The notes beneath the pieces were generated by a model, which ran no database searches, had not been told where the DNA came from, and saw only the letters and a program-made list of their open reading frames with translations. A program made the translations under genes and the position numbers. Shown one piece after another: positions 27,979 through 36,892 of a DNA stretch of 64,000 bases. Origin of the DNA: Palsa-461 sp963768185 (GTDB lineage Bacteria; Actinomycetota; Acidimicrobiia; Acidimicrobiales; RAAP-2); contig CAVYGS010000004.1 of the NCBI GenBank assembly GCA_963768185.1, forward strand, positions 744,001 through 808,000, written 5' to 3'. How positions within the stretch are numbered: the first letter of the stretch is position 1; every line of letters begins with the position of its first letter.

Positions 27979-29622
27979 GTGAGCGAAACGCTGAGGGAGA
28001 GGGCTGGGGGGACCGAATCCGCGACCGGGTCGAGCGATGGCGCCGTGCCCGGCCTCGAGATCAAGCGCGAGGGCCTCGGATCCCCGGCCCAGGCGGTGGC
28101 GTTAGCGACCCTCTGCGTCGTCCTGTTCCTGACGTTCCTCGACAACACCATCGTGAGCGTCGGGCTGGCGAACGTCCAGAGCGACCTGCACGCGGGCGTC
28201 ACGTCTTTGCAGTGGGTCGTGAACGGCTACGCGCTCACGTTCGCCGCGTTCATGCTCGCCGCGGGCATGCTCGGCGACGTCCTGGGCCGCAAGAAGATCA
28301 TGTTGGCCGGGGTGGCGGTGTTCTGCGCCGGCTCGGTGGTCGCGGCGCTGAGCCCCAACGTCGACACATTGATCGCCGCCCGCGTCATCATGGGTCTCGG
28401 CGCGGCGGCGTCGGAGCCGGGCACCCTCTCGATCATCCGTCACGTCTACCCCGATCGCCGGACACGGGCGGACGCACTCGGGGTTTGGGCGGCGGTGTCG
28501 GGTCTCGCGCTGGCCCTCGGCCCGGTCATCGGCGGAGCGCTCGTCGGCCTGAGCAGCTGGCGCGACATCTTCTGGTTCAACCTCTTCGTCGGCGCGGTGG
28601 CCTTCACGATGGCGATGGCGTTCGTCCCCGAGACGGCGGACCCCGACGGCAGACGGCTCGACATCCCCGGGATGGTGCTCGGCGCGCTCTCGCTCGCCTG
28701 CGGGTCCTTCGCCGTGATCCAAGGGGAGGAGTCCGGCTACGCGACGTGGTGGATCATCCTGCTCTTCGTCCTGTCCGGGCTCACCGCGGTCGTCTTCGTG
28801 GCCGTCGAGCGCCGCACCAAGAGCCCGATGGTCCAGACGTCACTGTTCGCGAAGCCGCCGATGGCGGGATCGAACTTCGCCGCCTTCGCCGCGTACTTCG
28901 GGATCTTCTCGATCTTCTTCTTCACCGCGCTCTACATGCAGGTGGTGGCCAACGCGTCCGCCTACCAGACGGCGATCGACTTCCTGCCGATGGCGGCCGG
29001 GCTGATCATCTCGTCGATCCTGACCGGTCCGTGGGTGGCCCGGATGGGGCCACGGGTCCCCATGACGGTCGGATGCCTGTTGGCGGCCGGCGGCGTGCTG
29101 GTGACCGGCGCCCTCTTGAACCCGAACATCGGCTTCTCCACGCTCGGCTGGGTGCTCCCCATCGCCGGCGTCGGCTTCGGGATGGCTTTGGTGCCGATCA
29201 CCTCCACGCCGCTCGCGGTGGTGCCGCCGGAACGCTCCGGCATGGCCGCGTCGGCCACCAACACGAGCCGCGAGCTTGGGGCCGTCTTCGGCGTGGCGAT
29301 CCTGGGCTCGATCGTGAACGCGCGGCTCACCGGTGGGCTGGCGACCCGGCTGAAGGCCATCGGGATCCCACCCAGCTTCCAGAGCCTGGTGCTGCACGCG
29401 GTGACCGGCGGTGGGCTGTCGAACAACGCCGCCACCAAGGCGGAGCGGTCGAAGAACGCAGCGGTCGCCAAGATCGCCACCAAGGTCGTGCGCGCCGCTT
29501 ACGACGCATTCGGCTCGGGCCTCCACACCTCGCTCGAGATCTCAGGCGGCCTCTTGTGCGCGGGCGCCGTCGTCGCGGCGATCACCATCCACCGCGTCCG
29601 CGGCGGGTTCGGCGAGCTCTGA
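27979..29622 (+). CDS. MFS drug/proton antiporter, DHA2 (EmrB/QacA) type, 14 TM
   Basis: A 547-residue multi-spanning exporter. The first membrane helix (VALATLCVVLFLTFLDNTIV) carries the DHA family LDNTIV motif. Motif A reads GMLGDVLGRKK, followed by GLGAAASEPGTLSII and the motif-C-like SGLALALGPVIGG. About 14 hydrophobic segments are visible, the count expected for DHA2. A basic, Ala-rich loop (KAERSKNAAVAKIATKVV) precedes the last helix. GTG 27979 gives a ~35-residue polar N-terminus; the start is uncertain as the frame is open to 27673. It probably exports toxic hydrophobic compounds. It stands alone in its direction. Confidence 0.88.
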   Translation: MSETLRERAGGTESATGSSDGAVPGLEIKREGLGSPAQAVALATLCVVLFLTFLDNTIVSVGLANVQSDLHAGVTSLQWVVNGYALTFAAFMLAAGMLGDVLGRKKIMLAGVAVFCAGSVVAALSPNVDTLIAARVIMGLGAAASEPGTLSIIRHVYPDRRTRADALGVWAAVSGLALALGPVIGGALVGLSSWRDIFWFNLFVGAVAFTMAMAFVPETADPDGRRLDIPGMVLGALSLACGSFAVIQGEESGYATWWIILLFVLSGLTAVVFVAVERRTKSPMVQTSLFAKPPMAGSNFAAFAAYFGIFSIFFFTALYMQVVANASAYQTAIDFLPMAAGLIISSILTGPWVARMGPRVPMTVGCLLAAGGVLVTGALLNPNIGFSTLGWVLPIAGVGFGMALVPITSTPLAVVPPERSGMAASATNTSRELGAVFGVAILGSIVNARLTGGLATRLKAIGIPPSFQSLVLHAVTGGGLSNNAATKAERSKNAAVAKIATKVVRAAYDAFGSGLHTSLEISGGLLCAGAVVAAITIHRVRGGFGEL

Positions 29623-29645
29623 GCACGGGGCCCGCCGGCCCCTCC

Positions 29646-30068
29646 TCAGAGATCGAGACGCGCCTTGGCGGTGCCCGAGAGCACCCGGTCGCCGGCCTCG
29701 TTCACGGTGACGACGCTGAAGGAAGCGACCTTCCCGTTCTCGCCGTCCTCGATCGACTCGACGGTGGCGGTCGCCCGCAGGGTGTCGCCCGGCCAGACCT
29801 GCTTCTCGAAGCGCACCCCATAGGAGAGGAGGCGCCCGTCGCCCGCCCAGTCGGTGAGCAGGCGGCCGGTCAGTCCCATGGTGAGCATCCCGTGGGCGAA
29901 GACGGTCGGGAACCCGGCGACCTTGGTGACGTAGAGCTCGTCGGTGTGCAGCGGGTTGTAGTCACCCGAGGCACCCGCGTACTGCACGATCTGGGTCCGA
30001 GACAGGTTCTCGGCCACCACCTCGCTCCGGCTGTCGCCGACCTTCAGGCTGGATGCGGAAAGGGCCAT
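29646..30068 (-). CDS. MaoC-like hotdog dehydratase, (3R)-hydroxyacyl dehydratase subunit
   Basis: A 140-residue MaoC hotdog protein with the hydratase-2 motif YAGASGDYNPLHTDELYV (catalytic Asp and His) and FAHGMLTMGLTGRLL. It acts on 3-hydroxyacyl-CoA or -ACP. ATG 30068 has no strong RBS but is 10 bases after the stop of the next MaoC gene. The pair resembles mycobacterial HadA/HadB, in which one subunit carries the catalytic residues (this one) and the other is a structural partner. This role is an analogy. Confidence 0.88.
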   Translation of the reverse strand: MALSASSLKVGDSRSEVVAENLSRTQIVQYAGASGDYNPLHTDELYVTKVAGFPTVFAHGMLTMGLTGRLLTDWAGDGRLLSYGVRFEKQVWPGDTLRATATVESIEDGENGKVASFSVVTVNEAGDRVLSGTAKARLDL

Positions 30069-30078
30069 CGTCGGTCTC

Positions 30079-30603
30079 CTAGCTCTGGCTGGGGCCGCTG
30101 GTGCGCACGCCGACGCCGCGGGCGGTGATGACCAGGTTGCCGTCCTGGTCGTGCCACTCGGTGATGTTCTCGCTGAACTGCAGGTGGCCCGAGCGTCCGT
30201 CTCGCTCCCAGGTCTTGCCCTCCTTGTGGGTGGCGGTGAGCACGTCGCCGGGGCGGATCGGGCGGTGGTACTCGAAGTGCTGCTCGGCGTGGAGGCCGAC
30301 GCCGCCGCCACCTCCGCCGCGGCGACTGCCACCGCCCTCCCCGGTCGCCGGCTCCGGGGGCGCTGCCCCCGAGCCCGTCGGGCCCTTGCCCGAGCCGAAC
30401 CACAGCTGGCCGATCTTCGGCCGGAGGCCATAGTTGGGGTCGAACTCCGCGCTCGCCTGGATGAACGTCGGCGGGGCGACGATGCCCTCGACTTCGGTCT
30501 TCTTGGCTGCTTCGGTGTCGTGGTAGACGGGGTTGGGGTCGCCCACCGCACGGGCGAACATCATGATGTGCCCGGCCTCGACCGGGAAGCTCCACTCGGC
30601 CAT
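30079..30603 (-). CDS. MaoC-like N-terminal hotdog protein, partner subunit, with Gly-rich insertion
   Basis: A 174-residue protein with a MaoC N-terminal hotdog domain: FPVEAGHIMMFARAVGDPNP, APPTFIQASAEFDP, HRPIRPGDVLTAT, WERDGRSGHLQFSENITEW. Between residues ~75 and 105 sits an unusual low-complexity segment rich in Gly, Pro, Arg and Ser, including SRRGGGGGGVG, not typical of the fold. ATG 30603 is preferred over ATG 30606 because GAGGAGG is then spaced 6 bases. It sits upstream of, and 10 bases from, the catalytic MaoC gene; together they likely form a heterodimeric dehydratase. Confidence 0.85.
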   Translation of the reverse strand: MAEWSFPVEAGHIMMFARAVGDPNPVYHDTEAAKKTEVEGIVAPPTFIQASAEFDPNYGLRPKIGQLWFGSGKGPTGSGAAPPEPATGEGGGSRRGGGGGGVGLHAEQHFEYHRPIRPGDVLTATHKEGKTWERDGRSGHLQFSENITEWHDQDGNLVITARGVGVRTSGPSQS

Positions 30604-30730
30604 CATCAACCTCCTCGCGCCGGAGCCATCGCGACGATGGCGGACCGACTGGAAGGCCAGGCTATCCCGCGATTGCGCCACGTAGGCTGGCCGCCCGAGG
30701 CGGCGCCAGCCCGGTCGAGAGGAGCACGAA

Positions 30731-31888
30731 GTGGACCCCGCAGAGTTCGCCGAGATCGTGTCGGTCACCCGCGACTTCGTGCGCAGCCGGGTGGTCCCGG
30801 CAGAGAACGACATCGACGAGACAGACGTCGTTCCCGAGGACATCCGCCAAAGCGCCAAGGACATGGGCCTGTACGGGTTCGCGATCCCCGAGCAGTACGG
30901 GGGACTCGGGCTCAACATGGAAGAGGAGGTCCAGCTGGTCTTCGAGCTCGGCTACACCAGCCCCGCCCTGCGCTCCATGTTCGGCACCAACAACGGCATC
31001 GCCGGCCACGTGCTGTTGGAGGGCGGCACCGAGGAGCAGAAGAAGGAGTGGCTGCCCAAGCTGGCCTCGGGCGAGCTAACGGCCTCGTTCGCCCTGACCG
31101 AGACCGAGGCCGGCTCGGACCCCTCCACGCTCACCACGAGCGCCACGCGCGACGGGGACACCTGGGTGCTGAACGGATCCAAGCGCTACATCACCAACGC
31201 GCCGATCGCGGACGTGTTCATGGTGTTCGCCCGCACCAACCCGGAGGCCCGCGCGACCCGGGGGATCTCGACCTTCCTCGTGCCCCGCGACGTGCCGGGG
31301 CTGGAGGTCGGGCCGAAGGACAAGAAGATGGGTCAGGGCGGCGCGTGGACCTCCGAGGTGTTCTTCGACGACGTGCGGGTCGACGCGCCGGCGCTCATCG
31401 GCGGCGAGGCCGGCGTCGACAACGGGTATGCGACGGCGATGCGGTGCCTGGCCCATGGCCGGGCCCACATGGCGGCCTGCTGCGTCGGGCTGGCCGGCCG
31501 GCTCGTCGACGAGTCGGTCGCCTACGCCCAGAGCCGGGTCCAGTCGGGCCACCCGATCGCCAGCTTCCAGCTCATCCAGGGGCTGATCGCCGACTCGGTG
31601 ACCGAGCACCTGGCGGGCAAGAGCCTGACCCTCGAGGTCGCCCGCGCCTTCGACGCCGGGACAGACCGCAAGCTCGGGCCCTCGGCGGCCAAGTACTTCT
31701 GCTCGGAGATGCTCGGGCGGGTCGCCGACCGGGCGGTCCAGATCCACGGGGGCGCGGGCTACATGCGGGGCGTGGCGGTCGAGCGTTTCTACCGCGACGC
31801 CCGCCTGTACCGGATCTTCGAGGGGACCAGCCAGATCCAGCAGGTGATCATCGCCCGCCAAGCCCTCGGTGCAGCAGCCGACGGCTGA
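30731..31888 (+). CDS. Acyl-CoA dehydrogenase
   Basis: A 385-residue classical acyl-CoA dehydrogenase. FALTETEAGSDPSTLTT, LNGSKRYITNA, QIHGGAGYMRGVAVERFYRD and the catalytic Glu region YRIFEGTSQIQQVIIARQ are intact. GTG 30731 follows GAGAGGAGCACGAA. It is divergent from the MaoC pair (starts 128 bases apart). It is probably a short- or medium-chain dehydrogenase of beta-oxidation; the exact chain length is not readable. Confidence 0.93.
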   Translation: MDPAEFAEIVSVTRDFVRSRVVPAENDIDETDVVPEDIRQSAKDMGLYGFAIPEQYGGLGLNMEEEVQLVFELGYTSPALRSMFGTNNGIAGHVLLEGGTEEQKKEWLPKLASGELTASFALTETEAGSDPSTLTTSATRDGDTWVLNGSKRYITNAPIADVFMVFARTNPEARATRGISTFLVPRDVPGLEVGPKDKKMGQGGAWTSEVFFDDVRVDAPALIGGEAGVDNGYATAMRCLAHGRAHMAACCVGLAGRLVDESVAYAQSRVQSGHPIASFQLIQGLIADSVTEHLAGKSLTLEVARAFDAGTDRKLGPSAAKYFCSEMLGRVADRAVQIHGGAGYMRGVAVERFYRDARLYRIFEGTSQIQQVIIARQALGAAADG

Positions 31889-31993
31889 GCGTGTCGGCCC
31901 ACGAGGGCGTTCACGAAACGGGATGTCTCGGATCTCGGTCGAGCTTGGGCGAGCGAAGCATGCGCACCCGAGCAGTGACGAAAGGGTCATGAG

Positions 31994-32884
31994 GTGACCG
32001 TCAACCCGAGCCCGTTCTGCCCTTGGCGACAAGACGGTCCCGATCTGGTGTTTACCGCCGACAACGCAAGTGTGTTGCCTTCGCTGCCCGACGCCATCTT
32101 CAAGATGATCTACATCGATCCCCCGTTCAACACGGGGCGAGCGCAACGCCGAGAGACGCTGCGCACAGTTCGGTCGGACCAGGGCAGCCGGATCGGCTTC
32201 AAAGGGAAGGCGTACGAGACGGTGCGCAGCGGGGTCATCAGCTACGACGATGTGTTTGACGACTACTGGGCGTTTCTCGAGCCACGGCTGGAGCAGGCGT
32301 GGCGGCTGTTGACCGACGACGGCACTCTTTACCTTCATCTGGACTACCGAGAGGTCCACTACGCGAAGGTGTTGCTGGACGCTCTTTTTGGCCTTGACTG
32401 CTTCTTGAACGAGATCATTTGGGCTTACGACTACGGTGCCCGATCAACCAAAAAGTGGCCCACCAAGCATGACAACATCCTGGTCTACGTGAAAAACCCC
32501 GAAAGGTATTACTACGACGGCACGGCAGTTGATCGCGAGCCCTACATGGCGCCTGGACTCGTCACACCCGAAAAGGCCCAGCGTGGCAAGTTACCCACCG
32601 ATGTCTGGTGGCACACCATTGTCTCACCTACCGGTAAGGAGAAGACCGGGTATCCGAATCAAAAGCCCGAGGGCATCCTGCGAAGGATGGTGCAGGCTAG
32701 TTCAACGGAGGGTGATTGGGTCCTCGATTTCTTTGCAGGAAGCGGAACACTAGGAGCCGTCGCCGCGAACCTGGGTCGGTGTTTCGTGCTTGTGGACGAG
32801 AGCGATGAGGCCCGCTCTATTATGCAAAAGCGATTAGAGAGGAAACCCGGTCTGTTCGGCCGTCAATTGTTGTTCCTCCCATGA
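31994..32884 (+). CDS. DNA (N4 or N6-adenine) methyltransferase, beta-class, orphan
   Basis: A 296-residue amino-methyltransferase. Motif IV DPPFNTG is at residues ~42-48, ahead of the AdoMet motif DFFAGSGTLG near 255, which is the beta-class order. Also visible are the target-recognition region WAYDYGARSTKKWPTKHDN and NQKPEGILRRM. No restriction gene is seen nearby, so it may be a solitary epigenetic methylase or a remnant of a restriction-modification system. Its codons are more AT-rich than its neighbours (e.g. GCAAAAGCGATTAGAGAG at its 3' end), suggesting transfer. The GTG 31994 start lies in GAGGTG. The stop overlaps a tiny coupled ORF. Confidence 0.88.
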   Translation: MTVNPSPFCPWRQDGPDLVFTADNASVLPSLPDAIFKMIYIDPPFNTGRAQRRETLRTVRSDQGSRIGFKGKAYETVRSGVISYDDVFDDYWAFLEPRLEQAWRLLTDDGTLYLHLDYREVHYAKVLLDALFGLDCFLNEIIWAYDYGARSTKKWPTKHDNILVYVKNPERYYYDGTAVDREPYMAPGLVTPEKAQRGKLPTDVWWHTIVSPTGKEKTGYPNQKPEGILRRMVQASSTEGDWVLDFFAGSGTLGAVAANLGRCFVLVDESDEARSIMQKRLERKPGLFGRQLLFLP

Positions 32885-33137
32885 CCAGCGTTTCCCGAAT
32901 CGACGACCTGGAAGAGACACTGCGTGGCTCCGCGTGAACCCATCGTCGGAGAACCGCGATTGGCTGATTGCATGTGGGGGAACCCTCAGTGGGGTCTATC
33001 AAGCCTTCCGAGAGCTGGGGCGGGGATCTCACTGAGGCGTCGATAGCGATCGTGCGTCACGGGAAGCCCTGAGTTGGTCCGGCCTGGTGGAAGTCGGCCA
33101 ACGATTGGCTGACCGAGGGCAACGGTTGCTGACCCAG
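32881..33137 (+). pseudogene. Decayed small ORF translationally coupled to the methyltransferase
   Basis: An 18-codon ORF (32881-32937, MTSVSRIDDLEETLRGSA) starts in an ATGA overlap with the methyltransferase stop. A 33-codon ORF (32934-33035) starts in a GTGA overlap with that one and reads ENRDWLIACGGTLSGVYQAF then RELGRGSH. After one in-frame TGA the same frame continues as DRASREALSWSGLVEVGQRL then ADRGQRLLTQLSA, up to the thiolase 3' end. It looks like a ~85-residue helical protein broken by an indel and a stop. I do not recognise it; a methylase-linked partner is possible. Confidence 0.4.
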
Positions 33138-34349
33138 TTATCCGCACGCTTCAAACACGGCGGCCAGGCCCTGGCCGCCGCCGATGCACATGGTCTCGAG
33201 CCCCAGGGCCGCGCCGCGCCGGTCCATCTCGCGCAGCAGCGTGGCGAGGATGCGCCCGCCGGTGGCCCCAATCGGATGGCCGAGCGAGATGCCCGAACCG
33301 TTCACGTTGAGCCGGTCGAAGTCACGCTCGGCGAAGCCCCACTCGCGGGTCACGGCCAACACCTGGGCGGCGAACGCCTCGTTGAGCTCGATGAGGTCCA
33401 TGTCGGACATCGTGACCCCGGCCCGTTCGAGCGCCTTCGCCGTGGCCGGGACTGGGCCGATGCCCATCGTCGCCGGGGCCACCCCTGCCACTGCCCACGA
33501 CTTCAACCGGGCGAGAGGCCGGAGGCCCAGCTCCGTCGCCTTCTCGGGCGTCGTCACCACGCAGACGGCGCCGCCGTCGTTCTGTCCGCTGGCGTTGCCG
33601 GCCGTGACGGTCGCCTCAGGGTCCTCCCGTTGGCGCATCGGGCGCAGCTTGGCCAGGGATTCGAGCGTCGTGTCGGCGCGGGGGTGTTCGTCGGTGTCGA
33701 TCACGACCTCGCCCGAGCGCTCGGCAATCGTGACCGGCACGATCTCGTCCTTGAAGCGACCCTCGAGCTGCGCGGCCACCGCGCGCTGGTGGGACCGCAA
33801 CGCGAACTCGTCCTGCTCTTCGCGCGAGATCTTGTAGTCCCGTCGGAGGTTCTCGGCCGTCTCGATCATCCCGCCGGGCACCGGGTAGTGCTCGCCGCCA
33901 GCGGTGACCCGGCCCCGGGCCAGGCGGTCGAAGAAGGCGACGTTCTCCAGTCGGGCCCCCCAGCGCATGGTGGTCGAGTAGTACTCGGTCTGGCTCATCG
34001 ACTCGGCCCCACCGGCCAGCACGACGTCCGCCGCGCCTGTCTGGACCTCCATGGCCGCATAGAGGACCGCCTGGAGGCCCGAGCCGCACCGGCGGTCGAC
34101 CTGGAGGCCCGGCACACTGATGGGCAGACCCGCATCGAGGGCGGCGACGCGACCGATCGCCGGCGCCTCGCCGTTGGGGTAGCCCTGGCCGAAGACGACG
34201 TCGTCGACCGCCTCGGCGGAGATCCCGGTGCGCGCCATCACCTCGGCGATCACGACGGCCCCCAGCCGCTGCACCGGGACATCCTTCAGCACGCCTCCGA
34301 AGCGCCCGACCGCCGTCCGCAGCGGCTCGCAGATCACCGCGTCTCGCAT
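33138..34349 (-). CDS. Acetyl-CoA acetyltransferase (thiolase)
   Basis: A 403-residue thiolase. The nucleophile Cys is in VDRRCGSGLQAVL (near 90), ELNEAFAAQ is present, His in GISLGHPIGATGGR and Cys in CIGGGQGLAAVFE. All catalytic residues are canonical. ATG 34349 is preceded by AGGAGG. It lies 41 bases after a FabG-like SDR on the same strand, so the pair could make or break 3-keto/3-hydroxyacyl-CoA. It differs from the 25126 thiolase and is closer to degradative acetyl-CoA acetyltransferases. Confidence 0.93.
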   Translation of the reverse strand: MRDAVICEPLRTAVGRFGGVLKDVPVQRLGAVVIAEVMARTGISAEAVDDVVFGQGYPNGEAPAIGRVAALDAGLPISVPGLQVDRRCGSGLQAVLYAAMEVQTGAADVVLAGGAESMSQTEYYSTTMRWGARLENVAFFDRLARGRVTAGGEHYPVPGGMIETAENLRRDYKISREEQDEFALRSHQRAVAAQLEGRFKDEIVPVTIAERSGEVVIDTDEHPRADTTLESLAKLRPMRQREDPEATVTAGNASGQNDGGAVCVVTTPEKATELGLRPLARLKSWAVAGVAPATMGIGPVPATAKALERAGVTMSDMDLIELNEAFAAQVLAVTREWGFAERDFDRLNVNGSGISLGHPIGATGGRILATLLREMDRRGAALGLETMCIGGGQGLAAVFEACG

Positions 34350-34390
34350 GAGATCCTCCTAGTAGTCGCCAACGTGGGGTTGCGCCGGTC

Positions 34391-35152
34391 TCAGATGTGT
34401 CGGCCCCCGGTCACCTCGAGGACCGCGCCGGTTACGTAGGCGGACAGGTCGGACGCCAGGAACACGGCGACGCCGGCCACATCCTCCACCTCGCCGGCCC
34501 GACCCATCGGGATCTCGGTCAGCCGTTGCTCCCAGATGTCGGGTCGCATCTTCTCGGTCATCGCGGTGCGGATCAGCCCCGGTTGGATGGCGTTGACGCG
34601 GACACCGAGGTACCCGAGTTCCTTGGCCGCCGCCTTGGTCAGCCCGACGATGCCGGCCTTCGCCGCGCTGTAGTTGGTCTGACCGGGGTTCCCCACCTTG
34701 CCCGAGATGGACGAGATGTTGATGATCGACCCCGCCCCTTGCTCGCGCATCACCGCGGAGGAAAACCTCGTGCCGAGCCAGGCCCCGAAGAGGTGGACGT
34801 CGATCACCGCCCGGAAGTCCTCAACGGACATCTTGCGCATGGTTGCATCGCGGGTGATCCCGGCGTTGTTGACCATCACCTCCAGGGAGCCGTGGTGCTC
34901 GACGCTGGCATGGACGAGGGCCTCCATGTCGGACTCCGAGGTCACGTCGCACACCTCGGCGACCGCATCGGCGCCCGCCTCGCGGAGCTCGGCCGCCGCC
35001 GCATGCACGCGGTCGCGGTCGATGTCGCCGATCACGACCCGGGCGCCTTGGTCGCAGAACGCCCGGGCGATCGCGAGCCCGATCCCCTGCGCAGCGCCCG
35101 TCACGACGGCCGTCTTCTGGTCGAGCAGGCCCACCGTGCTCCTCGGAACCAT
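34391..35152 (-). CDS. SDR, 3-oxoacyl reductase (FabG)-like
   Basis: A 253-residue classical SDR. The dinucleotide loop GAAQGIG is near residue 20, then NNAGITRDATMRKM, the catalytic Ser in IINISSISGKVGNPGQ, Tyr-Lys in NYSAAKAG, and the ending AYVTGAVLEVTGGRHI. The motif ITRDxxxxxM is typical of FabG/PhaB-type 3-ketoacyl reductases. The start may be ATG 35152 or a few codons later. It precedes the thiolase in the same direction. It probably reduces 3-oxoacyl-CoA/ACP with NADPH. Confidence 0.9.
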   Translation of the reverse strand: MVPRSTVGLLDQKTAVVTGAAQGIGLAIARAFCDQGARVVIGDIDRDRVHAAAAELREAGADAVAEVCDVTSESDMEALVHASVEHHGSLEVMVNNAGITRDATMRKMSVEDFRAVIDVHLFGAWLGTRFSSAVMREQGAGSIINISSISGKVGNPGQTNYSAAKAGIVGLTKAAAKELGYLGVRVNAIQPGLIRTAMTEKMRPDIWEQRLTEIPMGRAGEVEDVAGVAVFLASDLSAYVTGAVLEVTGGRHI

Positions 35153-35204
35153 CGCCCGACCGACGCTCGGCGGGCCGCTGGAGCGTACCCGCGGGTCGAC
35201 GGGG

Positions 35205-36020
35205 CTAGACGAGGGCGTCGCGGCGGGTGGGCCTGCGTCGCACGAAGAAGGCCCACCCCCGTCCGGCGCCGTAGAGGGCGGCGCCGAATGTCCCGACGAA
35301 GAACCCGACCGGCCAGTTCGTGAGGTACGAGCTGGCGATGGCGGCCCAGACCGCCACCAGCGCGAGCCCGACGGACAGGGCCATGGCGACCAGCGGGCGG
35401 GACGTGAACGACCGTGCCGCCGCCGGGGGGCCCACCATGAGGGCGAAGATCAACAGCGCGCCGACGACCGGGACCGTCATGGCGGTCGCCAGCGCAACGA
35501 CCACCAAGAACGCAGTCTGCAGGCGGTCGGTCCGGATCCCCCGGGCCTCGGCGACCTCGGCGAGGACCGAGCTCAGCATGAGTGGCCGGAACAGGACCAC
35601 GACGGCGGCGACGCAGACGGCGCCCAGCGCGGCCAGCGGCACCAGCTCGGCGCTGCTCACCCCGAGCACCTCTCCGAAGAGCAGGGAGAACACCTGGGGC
35701 TCGTACTCGGTGCTCCGACTGAGGAACAGCCCACCGAGCGCCAGCAGGAGCACCAGCGCCAGGGCGGTCACGACGTCGCTGCGGCCCCGCCGCCCGAGCG
35801 CCCCGATCCCGAGGGCCGCCCCGAGGGAGAACACGGCCAGGCCGATCAGGGGGTTGACCCCGATCAGGTTGGCGCCGGCCGCCCCGGCGAACGCGCCGTT
35901 GGGGATGGCGTGGGCCTGGAAGGCGGCGCCGCGGAGCACCACGAAGAAGCCGACGGCTCCCGCGACGACGGCGACGGTCGTCGCGCTCAGCCACGCGTTG
36001 ACCATGAACCCGGAGAACAC
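35205..36020 (-). CDS. Metal ABC importer permease (ABC-3 family), second of two
   Basis: A 271-residue membrane protein of the Mn/Zn/Fe ABC-3 permease family with about 8 hydrophobic helices (e.g. TVAVVAGAVGFFVVLRG, VVTALALVLLLALGGLFL). The segment MTVPVVGALLIFALMVGPPA is the family's conserved permease region. It starts 2 bases after the first permease gene. Two non-identical permeases in one operon recall MntABCD/TroABCD rather than ZnuABC. The C-terminus is basic (FFVRRRPTRRD), expected in the cytoplasm. Confidence 0.88.
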   Translation of the reverse strand: MFSGFMVNAWLSATTVAVVAGAVGFFVVLRGAAFQAHAIPNGAFAGAAGANLIGVNPLIGLAVFSLGAALGIGALGRRGRSDVVTALALVLLLALGGLFLSRSTEYEPQVFSLLFGEVLGVSSAELVPLAALGAVCVAAVVVLFRPLMLSSVLAEVAEARGIRTDRLQTAFLVVVALATAMTVPVVGALLIFALMVGPPAAARSFTSRPLVAMALSVGLALVAVWAAIASSYLTNWPVGFFVGTFGAALYGAGRGWAFFVRRRPTRRDALV

Positions 36021-36022
36021 GG

Positions 36023-36892
36023 CTAGGCCGCCACGGTGCGGGCGCGTGCCCGGCCGCGGGCGAGGCCCGAGGCCAGGTAGGCGACGAAGACGATGGCCAC
36101 GATGAAGAAGCTGACCGGGATCGCCTCGTGGCTCGCTCCCCAGTAGTAGCTGTCGTAGGCGAGCAGCACCCCGAGCCAGGTGGAGCCGACGCCGATCACC
36201 GACGCGGTGACCATCGCCGTCCCCAGCCGATGAGAGAGGCGCAGGGCGGTGGCCGCCGGGCCGATCAACAGGGCAGTGGAGAGGATCGTGCCGATGGTCA
36301 GCGAGGACAGCCCGACGGCCAGGGCGAGGGCCAGCATGTACAGGACCCCCACGAGCCGGACCGGCACGCCGCGCGCCGTCGCGATCTCCTCGCTCAGCGA
36401 GCTGAGCACGAGCGGTCGGTAGATCCAGGCGACCAGCCCCACCGCGATCGCCGACAGCGCGATGACGTAGGGGACCGTCGAGCTCGCCACGACGAAGATC
36501 GACCCGAAGAGGATCTGCTGGCTGGCTCCGGTCGTCGCCGACGAGGCGCTGTCGAGGTAGAGGAACAGCGCGGCGAGCCCGGTCGCCGCGCCGAGCACGA
36601 TCCCGGTCGCGACATCCCGGCCCCGTTCGTGTCGCACCCCGACGGCCTCCATGGCCCCGCCACCCAGGATCCCGCCGGCCAGGAAGCCGGTGAGCGGGCT
36701 GAGCCCGAGCAACAGCGCGCCCGAGCCGCCCGCAGTCGAGACGTCGGTGAGCGCGTGGCCACCGAAGGACTGGCCCCGGAGCACGGTGAAGACGCCGACC
36801 AGCGCGGAGACGATCGCGGTGACCCCGCCGATCACGAACGCCACATGGACCGGCTCGTTCGAGAAGAACCCCGGCTCGAACAGCCAGCCCAT
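36023..36892 (-). CDS. Metal ABC importer permease (ABC-3 family), first of two
   Basis: A 289-residue ABC-3 family permease with about 8 hydrophobic segments. FTVLRGQSFGGHALTDVSTA is the typical N-terminal loop, and LTIGTILSTALLIGPAATA the conserved block. ATG 36892 overlaps the ATPase stop (ATGA). Together with the second permease it would form the transmembrane channel for Mn, Zn or Fe ions. A cytosolic polar/basic tail is seen (LARGRARARTVAA). Confidence 0.88.
   Translation of the reverse strand: MGWLFEPGFFSNEPVHVAFVIGGVTAIVSALVGVFTVLRGQSFGGHALTDVSTAGGSGALLLGLSPLTGFLAGGILGGGAMEAVGVRHERGRDVATGIVLGAATGLAALFLYLDSASSATTGASQQILFGSIFVVASSTVPYVIALSAIAVGLVAWIYRPLVLSSLSEEIATARGVPVRLVGVLYMLALALAVGLSSLTIGTILSTALLIGPAATALRLSHRLGTAMVTASVIGVGSTWLGVLLAYDSYYWGASHEAIPVSFFIVAIVFVAYLASGLARGRARARTVAA

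Noticed and set aside
27972..30128. 718-codon open frame on the + strand overlapping the MFS gene and MaoC pair
   Set aside because: It crosses several well-supported genes in another frame, and its Arg/Gly/Pro-rich translation matches nothing.
32938..33137. Possible attachment site or integration scar after the methyltransferase
   Set aside because: No tRNA gene, direct repeat or integrase was seen to support it.
33087..34439. 450-codon + strand frame over the thiolase
   Set aside because: Most of it is antisense to a complete thiolase; only the short stretch before 33137 is kept as part of the methyltransferase-linked remnant.
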